NCBI RefSeq assembly: GCF_001424195.1
Contig: NZ_LMOO01000008.1
Location: 248,001 to 312,000, forward strand
Source of the DNA: Cellulomonas sp. Leaf334
Lineage (GTDB): Bacteria; Actinomycetota; Actinomycetes; Actinomycetales; Cellulomonadaceae
DNA: 64,000 nt
Reading direction: 5' to 3'
Part shown: in pieces, positions 18,745 to 27,948 of the stretch
Layout: the number at the start of each line of letters is the position of its first letter
Numbering within the stretch: the first letter of the stretch is position 1
Made by a program: the position numbers and the translations under genes
Notes under the pieces: generated by a model
Databases searched by the model: none
Seen by the model: the letters and a program-made list of their open reading frames with translations, nothing else
What the model was told of the DNA's origin: nothing

Positions 18745-19449
18745 CTAGCCCTGACGGACGGTCGCGCGGTGCTCGATGGCGACGACTGCCAGCGACAGCA
18801 GACCCGGGACGATCACGGCGAGCGGCGCGAGCATCCAGACCATCACCGCGCACAGCCCGAGGGCGACGATCAGCAGGAATGTGCCGGTGAGGTCGTCACC
18901 GGCGCGCTTGGCGGCGGTCTGCACGACGGTCCCCCACCGCGCGCGGGGTGACCAGCCGGCCGCGGAGCGGAGCACGACGACGAGCAGGACGGCGACCAGG
19001 AACACGGTTGCTATCCGGACCCCGGTCCCGCCGGGCATCCCGCCGACGCCGATGAGCTGCAGGTTGAACAGCAGGACGAGCAGGAGGACCGGCATGCCGA
19101 TCGAGACGAGCCAGACGCCGCGACAGGCAGCCTTGAAGTCCTCCCAGAGCGCGGCGACGGTGTCGGGCCGACCGTCGAGGTGACGGCGGACGTGGGACAC
19201 CCCGGCGGCGAGCGCGGGGACGGCCGTGATGACCGGGAGGCTCAGCACCGAGACGCCGAGGCCGACCAGGAGCGCCTCGCTGAACAGCCCGAACCGCCCG
19301 CCGCCGAGCAGCGGCTTCTGGTCGGGACCGGGCGTCGCGTCGCCGTCGGGACCCGTCGTGACGTCGTCGGGACGTGCTGTGACGTCGTCGGAGCCCTGCG
19401 GTGCGTCCGCCGGGCGGCGGGAGTCGTCGTCGGGAAGCGGGGTGCTCAT
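18745..19449 (-). CDS. DUF624 (YesL-like) membrane protein
   Basis: A 234-residue protein. About 45 N-terminal residues are Asp/Pro/Gly-rich and disordered, followed by about five hydrophobic helices with the DUF624 layout (LPVITAVPALAAGVSHVRRHLDG, then a FKAACRG segment before the next helix). Bacillus subtilis YesL belongs to this family and lies beside the YesOPQ rhamnogalacturonan transporter; here the gene lies 44 bp downstream of two sugar ABC permease genes. It is probably an accessory membrane protein of that transporter. The molecular role of DUF624 is unknown. Confidence 0.75.
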   Translation of the reverse strand: MSTPLPDDDSRRPADAPQGSDDVTARPDDVTTGPDGDATPGPDQKPLLGGGRFGLFSEALLVGLGVSVLSLPVITAVPALAAGVSHVRRHLDGRPDTVAALWEDFKAACRGVWLVSIGMPVLLLVLLFNLQLIGVGGMPGGTGVRIATVFLVAVLLVVVLRSAAGWSPRARWGTVVQTAAKRAGDDLTGTFLLIVALGLCAVMVWMLAPLAVIVPGLLSLAVVAIEHRATVRQG

Positions 19450-19493
19450 GCCTCCCAGGCTGACATGCTCCTGCCGCCCTGCGGAAACGCCCA

Positions 19494-20405
19494 TCAGCCC
19501 TTGAGCCCCTGCGTCGCCACGCCTTCGACGAGGTAGCGCTGGAACACGAGGAAGAAGAGCATGACCGGGACGAGGGCGAGGACGGCCATGGCCATCTGGG
19601 CGCCGTAGTCGGAGGTCGTGGTCTGGTCGACGAAGAGCCGCAGCGCGATGGGCAGCGAGTACAGGTCGGGCTTCTTCAGGTACAGCAGTGGTCCGAAGAA
19701 GTCGTTCCAGGACCAGATGAACGCGAAGATCGAGCTGGTGACCAGCGCGGGCTTCATCAGCGGGAGCATGATCGAGCGGAAGATCCGCACGTGCCCGGCG
19801 CCGTCGATGCGTGCCGCCTCGTCGAGCTCACGCGGCAGGTTGCGCATGAACTGGACCATGAGGAAGACGAAGAACGCCTCGGCGGCCAGGAACTTGCCGA
19901 TCAGCAGCGGCACGAAGGTGTCGACCAGGCCGAGCCGGTTGAACACGATGTACTGCGGGATGATCACGACGTGGAACGGCAGCAGGAGCGTGCCGATCAT
20001 GAGCGCGAAGAAGATGTTCCGGCCGGGGAAGTCGATCCGGGCGAACGCGTAGGCGCTGATCGAGCAGGACAGCGTGATCCCGATGACGGAGCCGACGGCC
20101 AGGATCACGGAGTTCATGAAGAACGTCCAGAACGAGACGCCGCCGATGCCCTCGATGGCCTTCTGGAAGTTGGCGAGCGTGAAGTCGGCGGGGATGAGGC
20201 TGACGTTGCCGACGATCTCGCTCGACGGCTTGAACGACGACATCAGCATCCACACCGCGGGGTAGAGCACGATCACGATCAGGGCGAGCGAGCACAGGTG
20301 GAAGACCAGGGCCCGTCCGCGCTTCCGGTTCTTGGTGGACTGCCGCAGCCGCGCGCTGTCCTGCGTGCTGACGATGTGGTCGGACGTCGACGTGACGGTG
20401 CTCAT
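19494..20405 (-). CDS. Sugar ABC transporter permease (MalG/MsmG type)
   Basis: A 303-residue inner membrane permease with about six helices and the cytoplasmic EAA loop (PRELDEAARIDGAGHVRIFRSIMLPLMKP) that docks the ATPase. Its start overlaps the preceding permease stop by 1 bp (TGATG). With the second permease and the lipoprotein upstream it forms a CUT1 importer lacking its own ATPase; a shared MsmK/MsiK-type ATPase elsewhere is expected. Located between a DUF624 gene and giant rhamnogalacturonan lyases, it most likely imports unsaturated RG-I oligosaccharides. Confidence 0.93.
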   Translation of the reverse strand: MSTVTSTSDHIVSTQDSARLRQSTKNRKRGRALVFHLCSLALIVIVLYPAVWMLMSSFKPSSEIVGNVSLIPADFTLANFQKAIEGIGGVSFWTFFMNSVILAVGSVIGITLSCSISAYAFARIDFPGRNIFFALMIGTLLLPFHVVIIPQYIVFNRLGLVDTFVPLLIGKFLAAEAFFVFLMVQFMRNLPRELDEAARIDGAGHVRIFRSIMLPLMKPALVTSSIFAFIWSWNDFFGPLLYLKKPDLYSLPIALRLFVDQTTTSDYGAQMAMAVLALVPVMLFFLVFQRYLVEGVATQGLKG

Positions 20406-21358
20406 CACTTCCCCTCCCCGGAGTAGTGGACCCAACGCTTCGAGCTCCAGAAGAAGACGGCCGCGAGTGCGCCGACGACGATCACGAGGATCCAGGCCAT
20501 CGCCGAGGCGTAGCCCATCTGGAAGTCCTGGAAGCCGCGGAAGTAGAGGTAGAGCGTGTAGAAGAGCGTCGACCGGGCGGGACCGCCGGTGCCGTTGGAG
20601 ATGATGAAGGCCGACGCGAAGATCTGGAACGCGTGGATCATCTCGAGCAGCAGGTTGAAGAAGATCACCGGCGAGAGCATCGGGAGCGTGATCTGGCGGA
20701 ACTTGCGCGAGGGCCCGGCGCCGTCGACCGACGCGGCCTCGTACAGCTCCTGCGGGATCTGCTTGAGCCCCGCCAGGAAGATGACCATGGGCGCCCCGAA
20801 CTGCCAGACGGTCAGCAGGATGAGCATCGGCATCGTGCGCTCGGGGTCACCGACCCAGCCGCCGGCGGGGAAGCCGAAGAACTGCTGGACCTGGTCGACG
20901 ATGCCGTTGTCGATGAACATCGCCTTCCACACGATCGCGATGGAGACCGAGGCCCCGATCAGCGAGGGTGCGTAGAACGAGGACCGGTAGAAACCCTTGC
21001 CGCTGAACGCGTTGTTCAGGAGCATCGCCACGGCCAGCGCGGCGAGCAGCTTGATCGGGGTTCCCAGCACGACGTAGGTGAGGGTGACCTTCCACGCCTG
21101 CTGGTAGTTCGGGTCGGAGAACAGACGTGTGAAGTTCTCCAGGCCGATCCACTCGGGCGGCGCGAACAGGTTGTAGTTCGTGAACGCCAGGTACAGCGAG
21201 GCGATCATGGGGCCGGCCGTGAGCAGGACGAAGCCGAGCAACCAGGGGCTCAGGAAGGCGTAGCCGGCCAGGGACTCGGTCCGCTTGCGGCGCTTGCGGG
21301 CCGCGGTGTGCGCGGCCGTCGAGGGGCCCGTTGTCGGAGCCTCAGCAGTGAGGGTCAC
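20405..21358 (-). CDS. Sugar ABC transporter permease (MalF/UgpA type)
   Basis: A 317-residue permease. A basic cytoplasmic N-terminus (KRRKRTE) precedes six helices; the EAA loop reads PQELYEAASVDGAGPSRKFRQITLPMLSP. The end of the protein has FQMGYASAMAWILV, typical of CUT1 permeases. It lies 110 bp downstream of the solute-binding protein gene and overlaps the next permease gene. Its closest relative in the window is the permease at 38972-39913, so the two loci carry related but separate importers. Confidence 0.93.
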   Translation of the reverse strand: MTLTAEAPTTGPSTAAHTAARKRRKRTESLAGYAFLSPWLLGFVLLTAGPMIASLYLAFTNYNLFAPPEWIGLENFTRLFSDPNYQQAWKVTLTYVVLGTPIKLLAALAVAMLLNNAFSGKGFYRSSFYAPSLIGASVSIAIVWKAMFIDNGIVDQVQQFFGFPAGGWVGDPERTMPMLILLTVWQFGAPMVIFLAGLKQIPQELYEAASVDGAGPSRKFRQITLPMLSPVIFFNLLLEMIHAFQIFASAFIISNGTGGPARSTLFYTLYLYFRGFQDFQMGYASAMAWILVIVVGALAAVFFWSSKRWVHYSGEGK

Positions 21359-21468
21359 GAGCGTGATCCGTTCGTCGGGTTTCTTAGAGTGCTGGAGCGT
21401 ACGGACCGGTCGTCCTTACGCGGTGGGGTGGGCCGCCCGCCGTGCCGACGGGCGGCCCACCACCGGTG

Positions 21469-22794
21469 TCACTGGGTGGAGAGCTCAGCCTCCGCGAACC
21501 ACTGCTCGGCGAACTCGTCCACGGTGAGCGTGCCGTAGGCGAGCTCCTCGGCGAGGGTCCGCCACTTGGCCTCGATGGTGCCGAAGCCCTTGACCGGGAT
21601 CGGGGTGGACTCGGTCACCTGCTCGGCGACCGCCTCCTCGTACGCGATCACCTGGGCGTCGACGCTGCCCTCGGTGGTGTCGACGGCGGCGCGCTGGGCG
21701 GCGTCCGCCGGGACACCCTTCGAGGTGCCGAAGATCGTCCCGACCTCGGGGTCCGTGAGCAGGAAGTTGATCAGCGTCGCGGCCTGCTCGGGGTACTCCG
21801 TGTTGGCGCCCGAGGACAGCAGCATGGACGGCTTGAAGAACAGAGCCTTCTCGCCGGCCTCGATCGACGGGATCTGCGCCATCGCGAGGTTGTCCGTGCC
21901 CGAGTCGGCGACGTAGCCGGCCAGGAAGTTGTCCCAGCTCATCTCGGACGCGGTCTCGTTGACCGTGAAGCCGCCCTTGGGTGCGAGCGAGACGTTGCGG
22001 TCGACGGGGAAGACCGCCTTGTCGGCCCGCAGGTCGGCCGTCAGGTCGAGGAACTCGGTGACGTCGGCCTCGTCGAAGCCGAAGGTGCCGTCGTCCTCGA
22101 AGGGCGTGACGCCCTTCTGCAGCAGCCACTGGATGAAGAACCAGAAGGTGCCGGTGTAGTCGACCGCGCCGTACAGCGCGTAGCCGTCGGCCGTCGTCTC
22201 GCCGGCGCCGGAGACCTCGGCGATGAACTCGTTGTAGTCCTCCCACGTGTACTCGGCCTCGTCGGGGAACGTCGCCCCGGTCTGCTCGATCACGTTGGGG
22301 TTCTGGAACATCGCGAACGTGTTGGTCGACGTCGGGATGCCGATCATCTTGTCCTCGAGGACGCCCGCCGTGGTGAGCGTCTCGTCGAAGCCGTCCAGGT
22401 TGATCGTGCCGTTGTCGACCCACTCCTGCAGGTCGAGCAGCTGGCCGTTCTGGTTGAACTCACGCAGGTACGACAGGTCGAACTGCATGACGTCCGGGAG
22501 GGAGCGACCGGCGGCCTCGGTGGAGCGCGCGGTCCAGTAGTCCGGGAACGCAGCGAAGCTGGTCTGGACCGTGATGTACGGGTACTTCTCCTCGAAGAGC
22601 GCGAGAGCCTCGTTGTACCGGGCGGCGCGGTCGTCGTTGCCCCACCAGGTGAAGTTCAGGGTCACTTCGGACGTGTCAGGACCGGTGGAGCTGGCCGTGG
22701 GCTCGGTCTCGCCGGAGTCGCCAGACGAGCAGGCGGTCAGGGCGAGGGCGGCGACGGCTGCTACAGCGGCTGTCTTCCAGATGATTCGCTTCAT
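21469..22794 (-). CDS. Extracellular solute-binding lipoprotein (CUT1 family)
   Basis: A 441-residue protein with a lipoprotein signal peptide ending in LTACSSGD, so C22 would be lipidated. The mature part has the family 1 solute-binding pattern: LNFTWWGNDDRAARYNEAL at the start, EEKYPYITVQTSF, FPDYWTARSTEAAGRSLPDVMQFD, and C-terminal LLTDPEVGTIFG. It would present oligosaccharides to the two permeases encoded downstream. Two LacI-like sites lie 28 and 84 bp upstream of the start. Confidence 0.93.
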   Translation of the reverse strand: MKRIIWKTAAVAAVAALALTACSSGDSGETEPTASSTGPDTSEVTLNFTWWGNDDRAARYNEALALFEEKYPYITVQTSFAAFPDYWTARSTEAAGRSLPDVMQFDLSYLREFNQNGQLLDLQEWVDNGTINLDGFDETLTTAGVLEDKMIGIPTSTNTFAMFQNPNVIEQTGATFPDEAEYTWEDYNEFIAEVSGAGETTADGYALYGAVDYTGTFWFFIQWLLQKGVTPFEDDGTFGFDEADVTEFLDLTADLRADKAVFPVDRNVSLAPKGGFTVNETASEMSWDNFLAGYVADSGTDNLAMAQIPSIEAGEKALFFKPSMLLSSGANTEYPEQAATLINFLLTDPEVGTIFGTSKGVPADAAQRAAVDTTEGSVDAQVIAYEEAVAEQVTESTPIPVKGFGTIEAKWRTLAEELAYGTLTVDEFAEQWFAEAELSTQ

Positions 22795-22821
22795 CGTCGT
22801 TGAGCCTCCTTGCTCGGGGTG

Positions 22822-22835
22822 TGAAAGCGCATTCC
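22822..22835. promoter_or_regulatory. Candidate LacI-family operator (TGAAAGCGCATTCC)
   Basis: TGAAAGCGCATTCC resembles the classic LacI/CcpA-type TGAAAGCGCTTTCA palindrome. It is centred 34 bp upstream of the solute-binding protein start, where binding would block transcription or translation initiation. Confidence 0.5.
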
Positions 22836-22877
22836 GGACGTTAGGCGAGCGTTCGAGCGGCTGTCAACGAATCTCAC

Positions 22878-22890
22878 TGAATCGTTACAA
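22878..22890. promoter_or_regulatory. LacI-like operator, pectin regulon copy A
   Basis: TGAATCGTTACAA fits the LacI-family layout TGnAnCGnTnCA with a central CG. It matches a site before the CE12-PL11 gene at 12 of 13 positions. It lies in the 228-bp divergent region between the ABC operon and the flavoenzyme gene. Confidence 0.6.
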
Positions 22891-22966
22891 AGACGTTGTG
22901 CTCCGCGTCACAGTGCCAGACTCGACCCAGCCCGCCGCCCTGTCCACCGGGCGGCGCCCACGATAA

Positions 22967-22979
22967 TGTATCGTTTCAA
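22967..22979. promoter_or_regulatory. LacI-like operator, pectin regulon copy D
   Basis: TGTATCGTTTCAA matches copies A and B at 11 of 13 positions and lies 44 bp upstream of the preferred GTG start of the flavoenzyme gene. It overlaps an ATG at 22966 that would otherwise be the longest start, which argues that this AT-rich stretch is regulatory rather than coding. Confidence 0.55.
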
Positions 22980-23022
22980 TCCTGTGCTGCCCGACGATGC
23001 GCCACACACCCTGGAGCCCCCG

Positions 23023-24234
23023 GTGACCGACCGTCAGATCCCCTCGTGGTCCGAGCTCAAGCCGCTGATGCGACCCAAGCCCCTGGTCCTGAACGGCACC
23101 GAGCGTCGCCTCGCGGACGCGCTGACCATCGCCGACCTGCGGACCCTGGCCCGCAAGCGCACACCCCGCTCGGTCTTCGACTACACCGACGGCGCCGCCG
23201 AGGCCGAGATCAGCCTGCGCCGCGCCCGGCACCTGTTCCGTGAGCTCGAGTTCCAGCCGTCGATCCTGCACGACGTGTCCCACGTCGACCCGACGACCGA
23301 CATGATCGGCACCGCGTCCGCCCTGCCGTTCGCGTTCGCCCCGACCGGGTTCACGCGGATGATGAACCACGAGGGCGAGCGCGCGGTGGTCCGCGTGGCG
23401 CAGCGCCGCGGCATCCCGTACGCGCTGTCCACGATGGGCACGACGTCCATCGAGGAGGTCGCGAAGGCCGGCCCGGACGCGCGCAAGTGGTTCCAGCTGT
23501 ACGTCTGGAAGGACCGCTCCGCCGGTGAGGACCTCATGGCCCGCGCCAAGGCCGCCGGGTACGAGGCGCTCATGCTCACCGTCGACGTGCCGGTCGCCGG
23601 CGCCCGGCTGCGCGACGCACGCAACGGCTTCTCGATCCCCCCGGCGCTGACCGTCAAGACCGTCGTGGACGCCGCCACCCACCCCGCCTGGTGGATGAAC
23701 CTGCTGACCACCGAGCCGCTGACCTTCGCGTCGCTGTCCTCTTGGTCGGGAACCGTCGCGGACCTGCTGGACAAGCTTTTCGACCCGACCATGACGATCG
23801 CGGACCTGGAGTGGATTCGCGCGTCCTGGGACGGGCCCCTGATCATCAAGGGCATCCAGACCGTCGAGGACGCCCGCCGCGTCACCGACGCCGGGGCCGA
23901 CGCCGTCGTGCTGTCCAACCACGGCGGCCGCCAGCTCGACCGCGCCCCCGTGCCGCTGCGCCTCCTGCCCGACGTCGCCGAGGCCGTCGGGGACCGCACC
24001 CAGGTCTGGGTCGACACCGGCATCCTGTCCGGCGCCGACGTCGTCGCCGCCCTCGCGCTCGGTGCCGACGCGACGCTGGTCGGGCGCGCCTACCTGTACG
24101 GCCTCATGGCCGGCGGCGAGCGCGGCGTCGACCGCGCCGTCGAGATCCTCGAGCGCGAGGTCCGCCGCACCATGGCGCTGCTCGGCGTCTCCACCGTCAA
24201 GGAGCTGGGCCCCCAGCACGTCCGCCTCCCCTGA
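23023..24234 (+). CDS. FMN-dependent 2-hydroxyacid oxidase/L-lactate dehydrogenase
   Basis: A 403-residue cytoplasmic flavoenzyme. GTG 23023 is chosen because GGAG (23013-23016) is correctly spaced; an in-frame ATG at 22966 has no ribosome-binding site and lies in an operator-like sequence. FMN-family motifs are RSVFDYTDGAAEAE near the N-terminus, LMLTVDVPVAGARLRD, LIIKGI with its FMN lysine and VLSNHGGRQLD with the catalytic His/Arg. It oxidises an L-2-hydroxyacid, probably L-lactate. In this RG-I locus it could consume L-lactate formed from rhamnose through lactaldehyde; that link is inference. Confidence 0.88.
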   Translation: MTDRQIPSWSELKPLMRPKPLVLNGTERRLADALTIADLRTLARKRTPRSVFDYTDGAAEAEISLRRARHLFRELEFQPSILHDVSHVDPTTDMIGTASALPFAFAPTGFTRMMNHEGERAVVRVAQRRGIPYALSTMGTTSIEEVAKAGPDARKWFQLYVWKDRSAGEDLMARAKAAGYEALMLTVDVPVAGARLRDARNGFSIPPALTVKTVVDAATHPAWWMNLLTTEPLTFASLSSWSGTVADLLDKLFDPTMTIADLEWIRASWDGPLIIKGIQTVEDARRVTDAGADAVVLSNHGGRQLDRAPVPLRLLPDVAEAVGDRTQVWVDTGILSGADVVAALALGADATLVGRAYLYGLMAGGERGVDRAVEILEREVRRTMALLGVSTVKELGPQHVRLP

Positions 24235-24240
24235 CCCACC

Positions 24241-24292
24241 CGCAACGTCCGCACTCGATGGGCCCGGAGCCCGATCGAGTGCGGACGTTGCG
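24241..24292. terminator. Large hairpin between convergent genes
   Basis: CGCAACGTCCGCACTCGAT (24241-24259) pairs perfectly with 24274-24292 across a 14-nt loop. A second, decayed copy follows (ACGTCCGC at 24308-24315 with its complement at 24344-24351). They probably terminate the flavoenzyme transcript. The same ACGTCCGCAC core forms hairpins at 42233-42284. Confidence 0.7.
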
Positions 24293-24361
24293 CTGTGGGT
24301 GGGTGGGACGTCCGCGTTCGTGCGGGCTCCAGCACGCGCGAGTGCGGACGTTGCGGGTGCG

Positions 24362-24397
24362 GCGACGGCCGCCCCCGGTGTGCGGGGCGGCCGTCGC
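24362..24397 (-). terminator. Terminator-like hairpin of the PL11 gene
   Basis: A perfect 14-bp GC stem (24362-24375 with 24384-24397) with an 8-nt loop lies 10 bp past the PL11 stop codon. There is no T-tract, as is common in high-GC actinobacteria. Confidence 0.65.
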
Positions 24398-24407
24398 GTC
24401 GGGCAGG

Positions 24408-27400
24408 TCAGCGGGTGACCTTGACCTTCACCTCCGGGCTGGTGCTCGACCCCTGCGCGTTCGACAGCTCGGCGCGGTACACGTGCGTCCCGACGGGCCG
24501 CCCGGTGACCGTGGTGACCGCCTGCTGGGCGTTGAACCCGTTGGCGACGAGCGACTGCGTGTCGATGAGGACGCCGTCCTCGTACAGCCGGTACTCGGTG
24601 GCATTCGTGCCCCACCACAGGTTGGTGGTCAGCGTGTACGTGCCGTCACCGTCCCAGTTGTCGTGGCTGAGGACCGGCGTCGCGGGGTTCGCCTTGTTCA
24701 CCGTCACCGTGAGCGGCGAGGTCGTCGTGCTCCCGTGCTGGTTGGTGAGCACCGCCGTGTACACATAGGTGCCGTTCGTCCGGCCGGCCACCTGGAGGGC
24801 AGCGGCCTGCGCGGCCGGGGTGGCGTCGACCAGGTCCTGCGTCCCCAGCGCGACACCGTTCTCGTAGAACGTCACCGACTGCGCGTTCTGGCCCCACCAC
24901 AGGTTCATCGACACCTTGAAGGTGCCGTCTCCGTCCCAGTTGTCACTGGACAGGACCCCGGCTCCGGGCTTGCCGGTGGCGGGTCCGGGCACGCGGTCGC
25001 CCACGGGGAGCGGCTGCGTGTACGCGATGGCCGGCGCCGGCGGCGTGGTCATGCCCTCGCCCAGGTAGTACGACGTGTGCGGCGGCTGGTTGTAGGCCGT
25101 GTTCTGCCACGAGACGCCGAGCCGGTACACCGGGTCGGACTGCAGGGTGCGCAGCCGGTGGTCGGTGAGGTCGACCGTGGCGGCGATCCGGAGGGCCGAG
25201 GAGTCGTCGAGACGCGTGACGATCTCCTCGCGCCAGTCGCCGAACAGGTCGGCCTGCAGGGTCGGGTTGCCCTTGGTGCCGTTGACGGTGAGGGTGCCGG
25301 TCGCCCGGTACACCTCGTCGGACGTCGACGTCTCCCAGTCCCACTTCGAGATCGTCGGAACACCCGACCCCGTCGCCTCGGAGTAGTCGTGGTCCGTGAC
25401 CTCCCGGAGCAGGTCGCCGTCCCACCAGGTCAGGAAGTTGGCCCGCGGGATGGACGTCGAGAGGAGCTCGCCCTTCGCCGTCCGGAGCTCGCCCACCGGG
25501 GAGTTCCACGCGGCGTCGCCGCCGACGGCCCAGCCCTCGGCACCGAGGTGCCGCGGGTCGATGTCCCCCGCTGCCGCACGGCCCGTGTCGCGGGTGGCCG
25601 GGATCGACCACAGGACGGCTCCCGTGTCCGCGTCCCGGAACGTGGCGCCGCGGTTGCGCGACGACGCCATGTCCTCGTGCGCCGCGAACACCTCGAGGCC
25701 GGGGTGCGACGGGTCCAGGTCGGACACGTGCATGGCGTCGCCGTGGCCGAGGCCGGTCGTGTAGAGCGCCGTGCCGTCGTCGTCGATGGTCATGGACCCG
25801 AAGACGATCTCGTCCTTCTGGTCCCCGTCGACGTCCGCCACGGACAGGTTGTGGTTGCCCTGCCCGCGGTACTGGCTGCCCTCGACGTCGGAGTCGAACG
25901 TCCACCGCGGGCTCAGCGAGGCCCCGTCGAAGTCGTACGCGACGAGGACGGCCCGCGTGTAGTAGCCACGGCTGACGACGAGGCTCGGGTGCTGGCCGTC
26001 GAGGTACGCGACCCCGGCGAGGAACCGGTCGACGCGGTTGCCGTACGTGTCGCCCCACGCGCCGACGTTCCCGCGCGGCGGCGTGTAGTCGATGGTGTCG
26101 ACCGCGGCACCGGTGAGGCCGTCGAACACCGTGAGGAACTCGGGACCGGCCAGGACGTAGCCGGTGGCGTTCCGGAAGTCCGCCGCGGCGTCGCCGATGA
26201 CCGTGCCGACGCCGTCGACCGTGCCGTCGGCCGTCTTCATGGCGACCTCGGCCTTCCCGTCGCCGTCCAGGTCGAACACCTGCAGCTGCGTGTAGTGCGC
26301 GCCGGCGCGGATGTTGCGGCCGAGGTCGACCCGCCAGAGCTGCGTGCCGTCCAGCTCGTAGGCGTCGACGTACACGGTGCCCGTGTACCCGGCCTGCGAG
26401 TTGTCCTTGGAGTTGGACGGGTCCCACTTCAGGACGATCTCGTACTGGCCGTCGCCGTCCACGTCGCCGATCGAGGCGTCGTTGGCGCGGTACGTGTACG
26501 CCTCGCCGGCCGGCGTGACACCGTCGGCGGGCTTGCTGATCGGCACGTCGAGCGTCTGCTGGTCCCACACCTCGAACGACGGGGTGGCCCACCGCTCGAT
26601 GCCGCCGACGACGGTGCTGACCCGGTAGGTCGAGGTCGCCGTGCCGGCCGGGTCGAGCACGTTGGTGCTGCCGGTGACGGGGGTCGACGTGACGCGCACG
26701 CCGTCGCGGTAGACGTGGAACGGCAGGTCCTGCTCGTCGAGACCCAGCAGGCGCCAGCCGACGTAGACCCCGCCGTCCGTCGCGACGGCGACGGGTGCGC
26801 GGTCCAGCCGCTCGGCCTCGCGCACGAACTGCACGGAGCGGGCGATCTCGAGGACCGGCGAGACGGCGCTGCGGCCGCCCGGGCCGACGGCCGCGACACG
26901 GTAGTCGTAGTCGACGGTCGCCTGCGCGGTGGCGTCCGTCCAGGTGCGCTCGGTCGTCCGCGCGACCACCACCGGGTCGAAGCCCGAGCGCGCGCGGTAC
27001 ACGTCGTAGGCGACGGCGCCGGGCACCGCGGCCCAGGACAGGGCGATGCCGTCGGCAGCCCAGGCACCCGTCAGCCCGGTGGGGACCGCCGGGGGTGCGA
27101 CGGCGGGGTCGACGACGGTGGCCGACACCTCGGCCGAGCGCGCGCTCTCGCGGCCCGTCGCGCCGACCGTGCTCACCGCGTAGGTGTACTGCTCGGCCAG
27201 ACGGACGTCGGTGTCGGTCCAGGCGGGGGTCGCGGGGTCGACGGTGCCGACGGCGACGGCCGTACCGCCCACCTCGGAGCGGTAGACGCGATAGCCCGCG
27301 GCGCCCTCGACCGGTGACCAGGTCAGCCCGACGGACGCCTCGGTCGCCGTGGCGGTCACGGCTGCGGTCACCCCGGTCGGTGACTCGACGGGCTGCAGTA

Positions 27401-27914
27401 TCTGGATCGAGTTGAGGCGGGCCGACGAGCCGGTGACGACGATCGACAGCTGTCCGCCGGTGACCTGCACGCCGTCGACGACGCGCTCGTCGACGACCCC
27501 GGCGTCGGCGCGACGGGCCGGCACCGCGATGCCGCCGACCGTCGCGCCCGTGTTGCTCGTCGCGATCCCGTCGCCCGTGCGCAGGATCACCGTGTAGGTG
27601 CCGTCGGGCACGTCGGCGACGAACGTCGAGCCCGTCGTCGGCGGCAGGATGAAGTCCCGCAGGGCGGGGTCCTCGCTGCCCCGGTCACGGCAGGCGTTGG
27701 CCGCGAGGGGCACGGTGAGACCGAAGCCGGTCGACGCGCTGTAGGCGGTGTTCGGGTAGACGGCCGTGTGGCCGGGCGCGGTGGGGTTGCCCGCGCACTG
27801 GAAGTCGAAGAGGTGGTCCTGGCCGGCCGCGGCGGCCGGTCCGGCGGCGAGCGGGACGGCCGCGAGGGCCAGTGCCGCGGCCGCGACCAGGGCAGATGTT
27901 CGGCGGAGCTGCAT
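24408..27914 (-). CDS. Secreted rhamnogalacturonan lyase, PL11, multidomain
   Basis: A 1168-residue protein. Order: signal peptide (1-30); malectin/CBM-like domain (31-175) with LFDFQCAGNP and LNSIQI ends; two FN3 domains (~176-357); PL11 propeller lyase (~360-970) starting AERLDRAPVAV and containing YRANDASIGDVDGDGQYEIV and NHNLSVADVDGDQKDEI calcium-binding-like repeats; two C-terminal ~95-residue modules with DNWDGDGT and NLWWG motifs. PL11 cleaves the RG-I backbone by beta-elimination. GAAAGG is well placed before the ATG. It lies 34 bp downstream of the CE12-PL11 gene and is probably co-transcribed. There is no cell-wall anchor. Confidence 0.93.
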   Translation of the reverse strand: MQLRRTSALVAAAALALAAVPLAAGPAAAAGQDHLFDFQCAGNPTAPGHTAVYPNTAYSASTGFGLTVPLAANACRDRGSEDPALRDFILPPTTGSTFVADVPDGTYTVILRTGDGIATSNTGATVGGIAVPARRADAGVVDERVVDGVQVTGGQLSIVVTGSSARLNSIQILQPVESPTGVTAAVTATATEASVGLTWSPVEGAAGYRVYRSEVGGTAVAVGTVDPATPAWTDTDVRLAEQYTYAVSTVGATGRESARSAEVSATVVDPAVAPPAVPTGLTGAWAADGIALSWAAVPGAVAYDVYRARSGFDPVVVARTTERTWTDATAQATVDYDYRVAAVGPGGRSAVSPVLEIARSVQFVREAERLDRAPVAVATDGGVYVGWRLLGLDEQDLPFHVYRDGVRVTSTPVTGSTNVLDPAGTATSTYRVSTVVGGIERWATPSFEVWDQQTLDVPISKPADGVTPAGEAYTYRANDASIGDVDGDGQYEIVLKWDPSNSKDNSQAGYTGTVYVDAYELDGTQLWRVDLGRNIRAGAHYTQLQVFDLDGDGKAEVAMKTADGTVDGVGTVIGDAAADFRNATGYVLAGPEFLTVFDGLTGAAVDTIDYTPPRGNVGAWGDTYGNRVDRFLAGVAYLDGQHPSLVVSRGYYTRAVLVAYDFDGASLSPRWTFDSDVEGSQYRGQGNHNLSVADVDGDQKDEIVFGSMTIDDDGTALYTTGLGHGDAMHVSDLDPSHPGLEVFAAHEDMASSRNRGATFRDADTGAVLWSIPATRDTGRAAAGDIDPRHLGAEGWAVGGDAAWNSPVGELRTAKGELLSTSIPRANFLTWWDGDLLREVTDHDYSEATGSGVPTISKWDWETSTSDEVYRATGTLTVNGTKGNPTLQADLFGDWREEIVTRLDDSSALRIAATVDLTDHRLRTLQSDPVYRLGVSWQNTAYNQPPHTSYYLGEGMTTPPAPAIAYTQPLPVGDRVPGPATGKPGAGVLSSDNWDGDGTFKVSMNLWWGQNAQSVTFYENGVALGTQDLVDATPAAQAAALQVAGRTNGTYVYTAVLTNQHGSTTTSPLTVTVNKANPATPVLSHDNWDGDGTYTLTTNLWWGTNATEYRLYEDGVLIDTQSLVANGFNAQQAVTTVTGRPVGTHVYRAELSNAQGSSTSPEVKVKVTR

Positions 27915-27948
27915 GGTGACCTTTCGGTGGGAAGGGGGTAGCGCTGGG

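Noticed and set aside
22966..23022. Upstream ATG start for the FMN oxidase
   Set aside because: No ribosome-binding site, and the ATG overlaps the LacI-like site D; GTG 23023 has GGAG at proper spacing.
23691..27317. A 1208-codon + strand open frame across the flavoenzyme end and the PL11 gene
   Set aside because: It spans two real genes in other frames and has no recognisable protein features; antisense artefact of GC-rich DNA.
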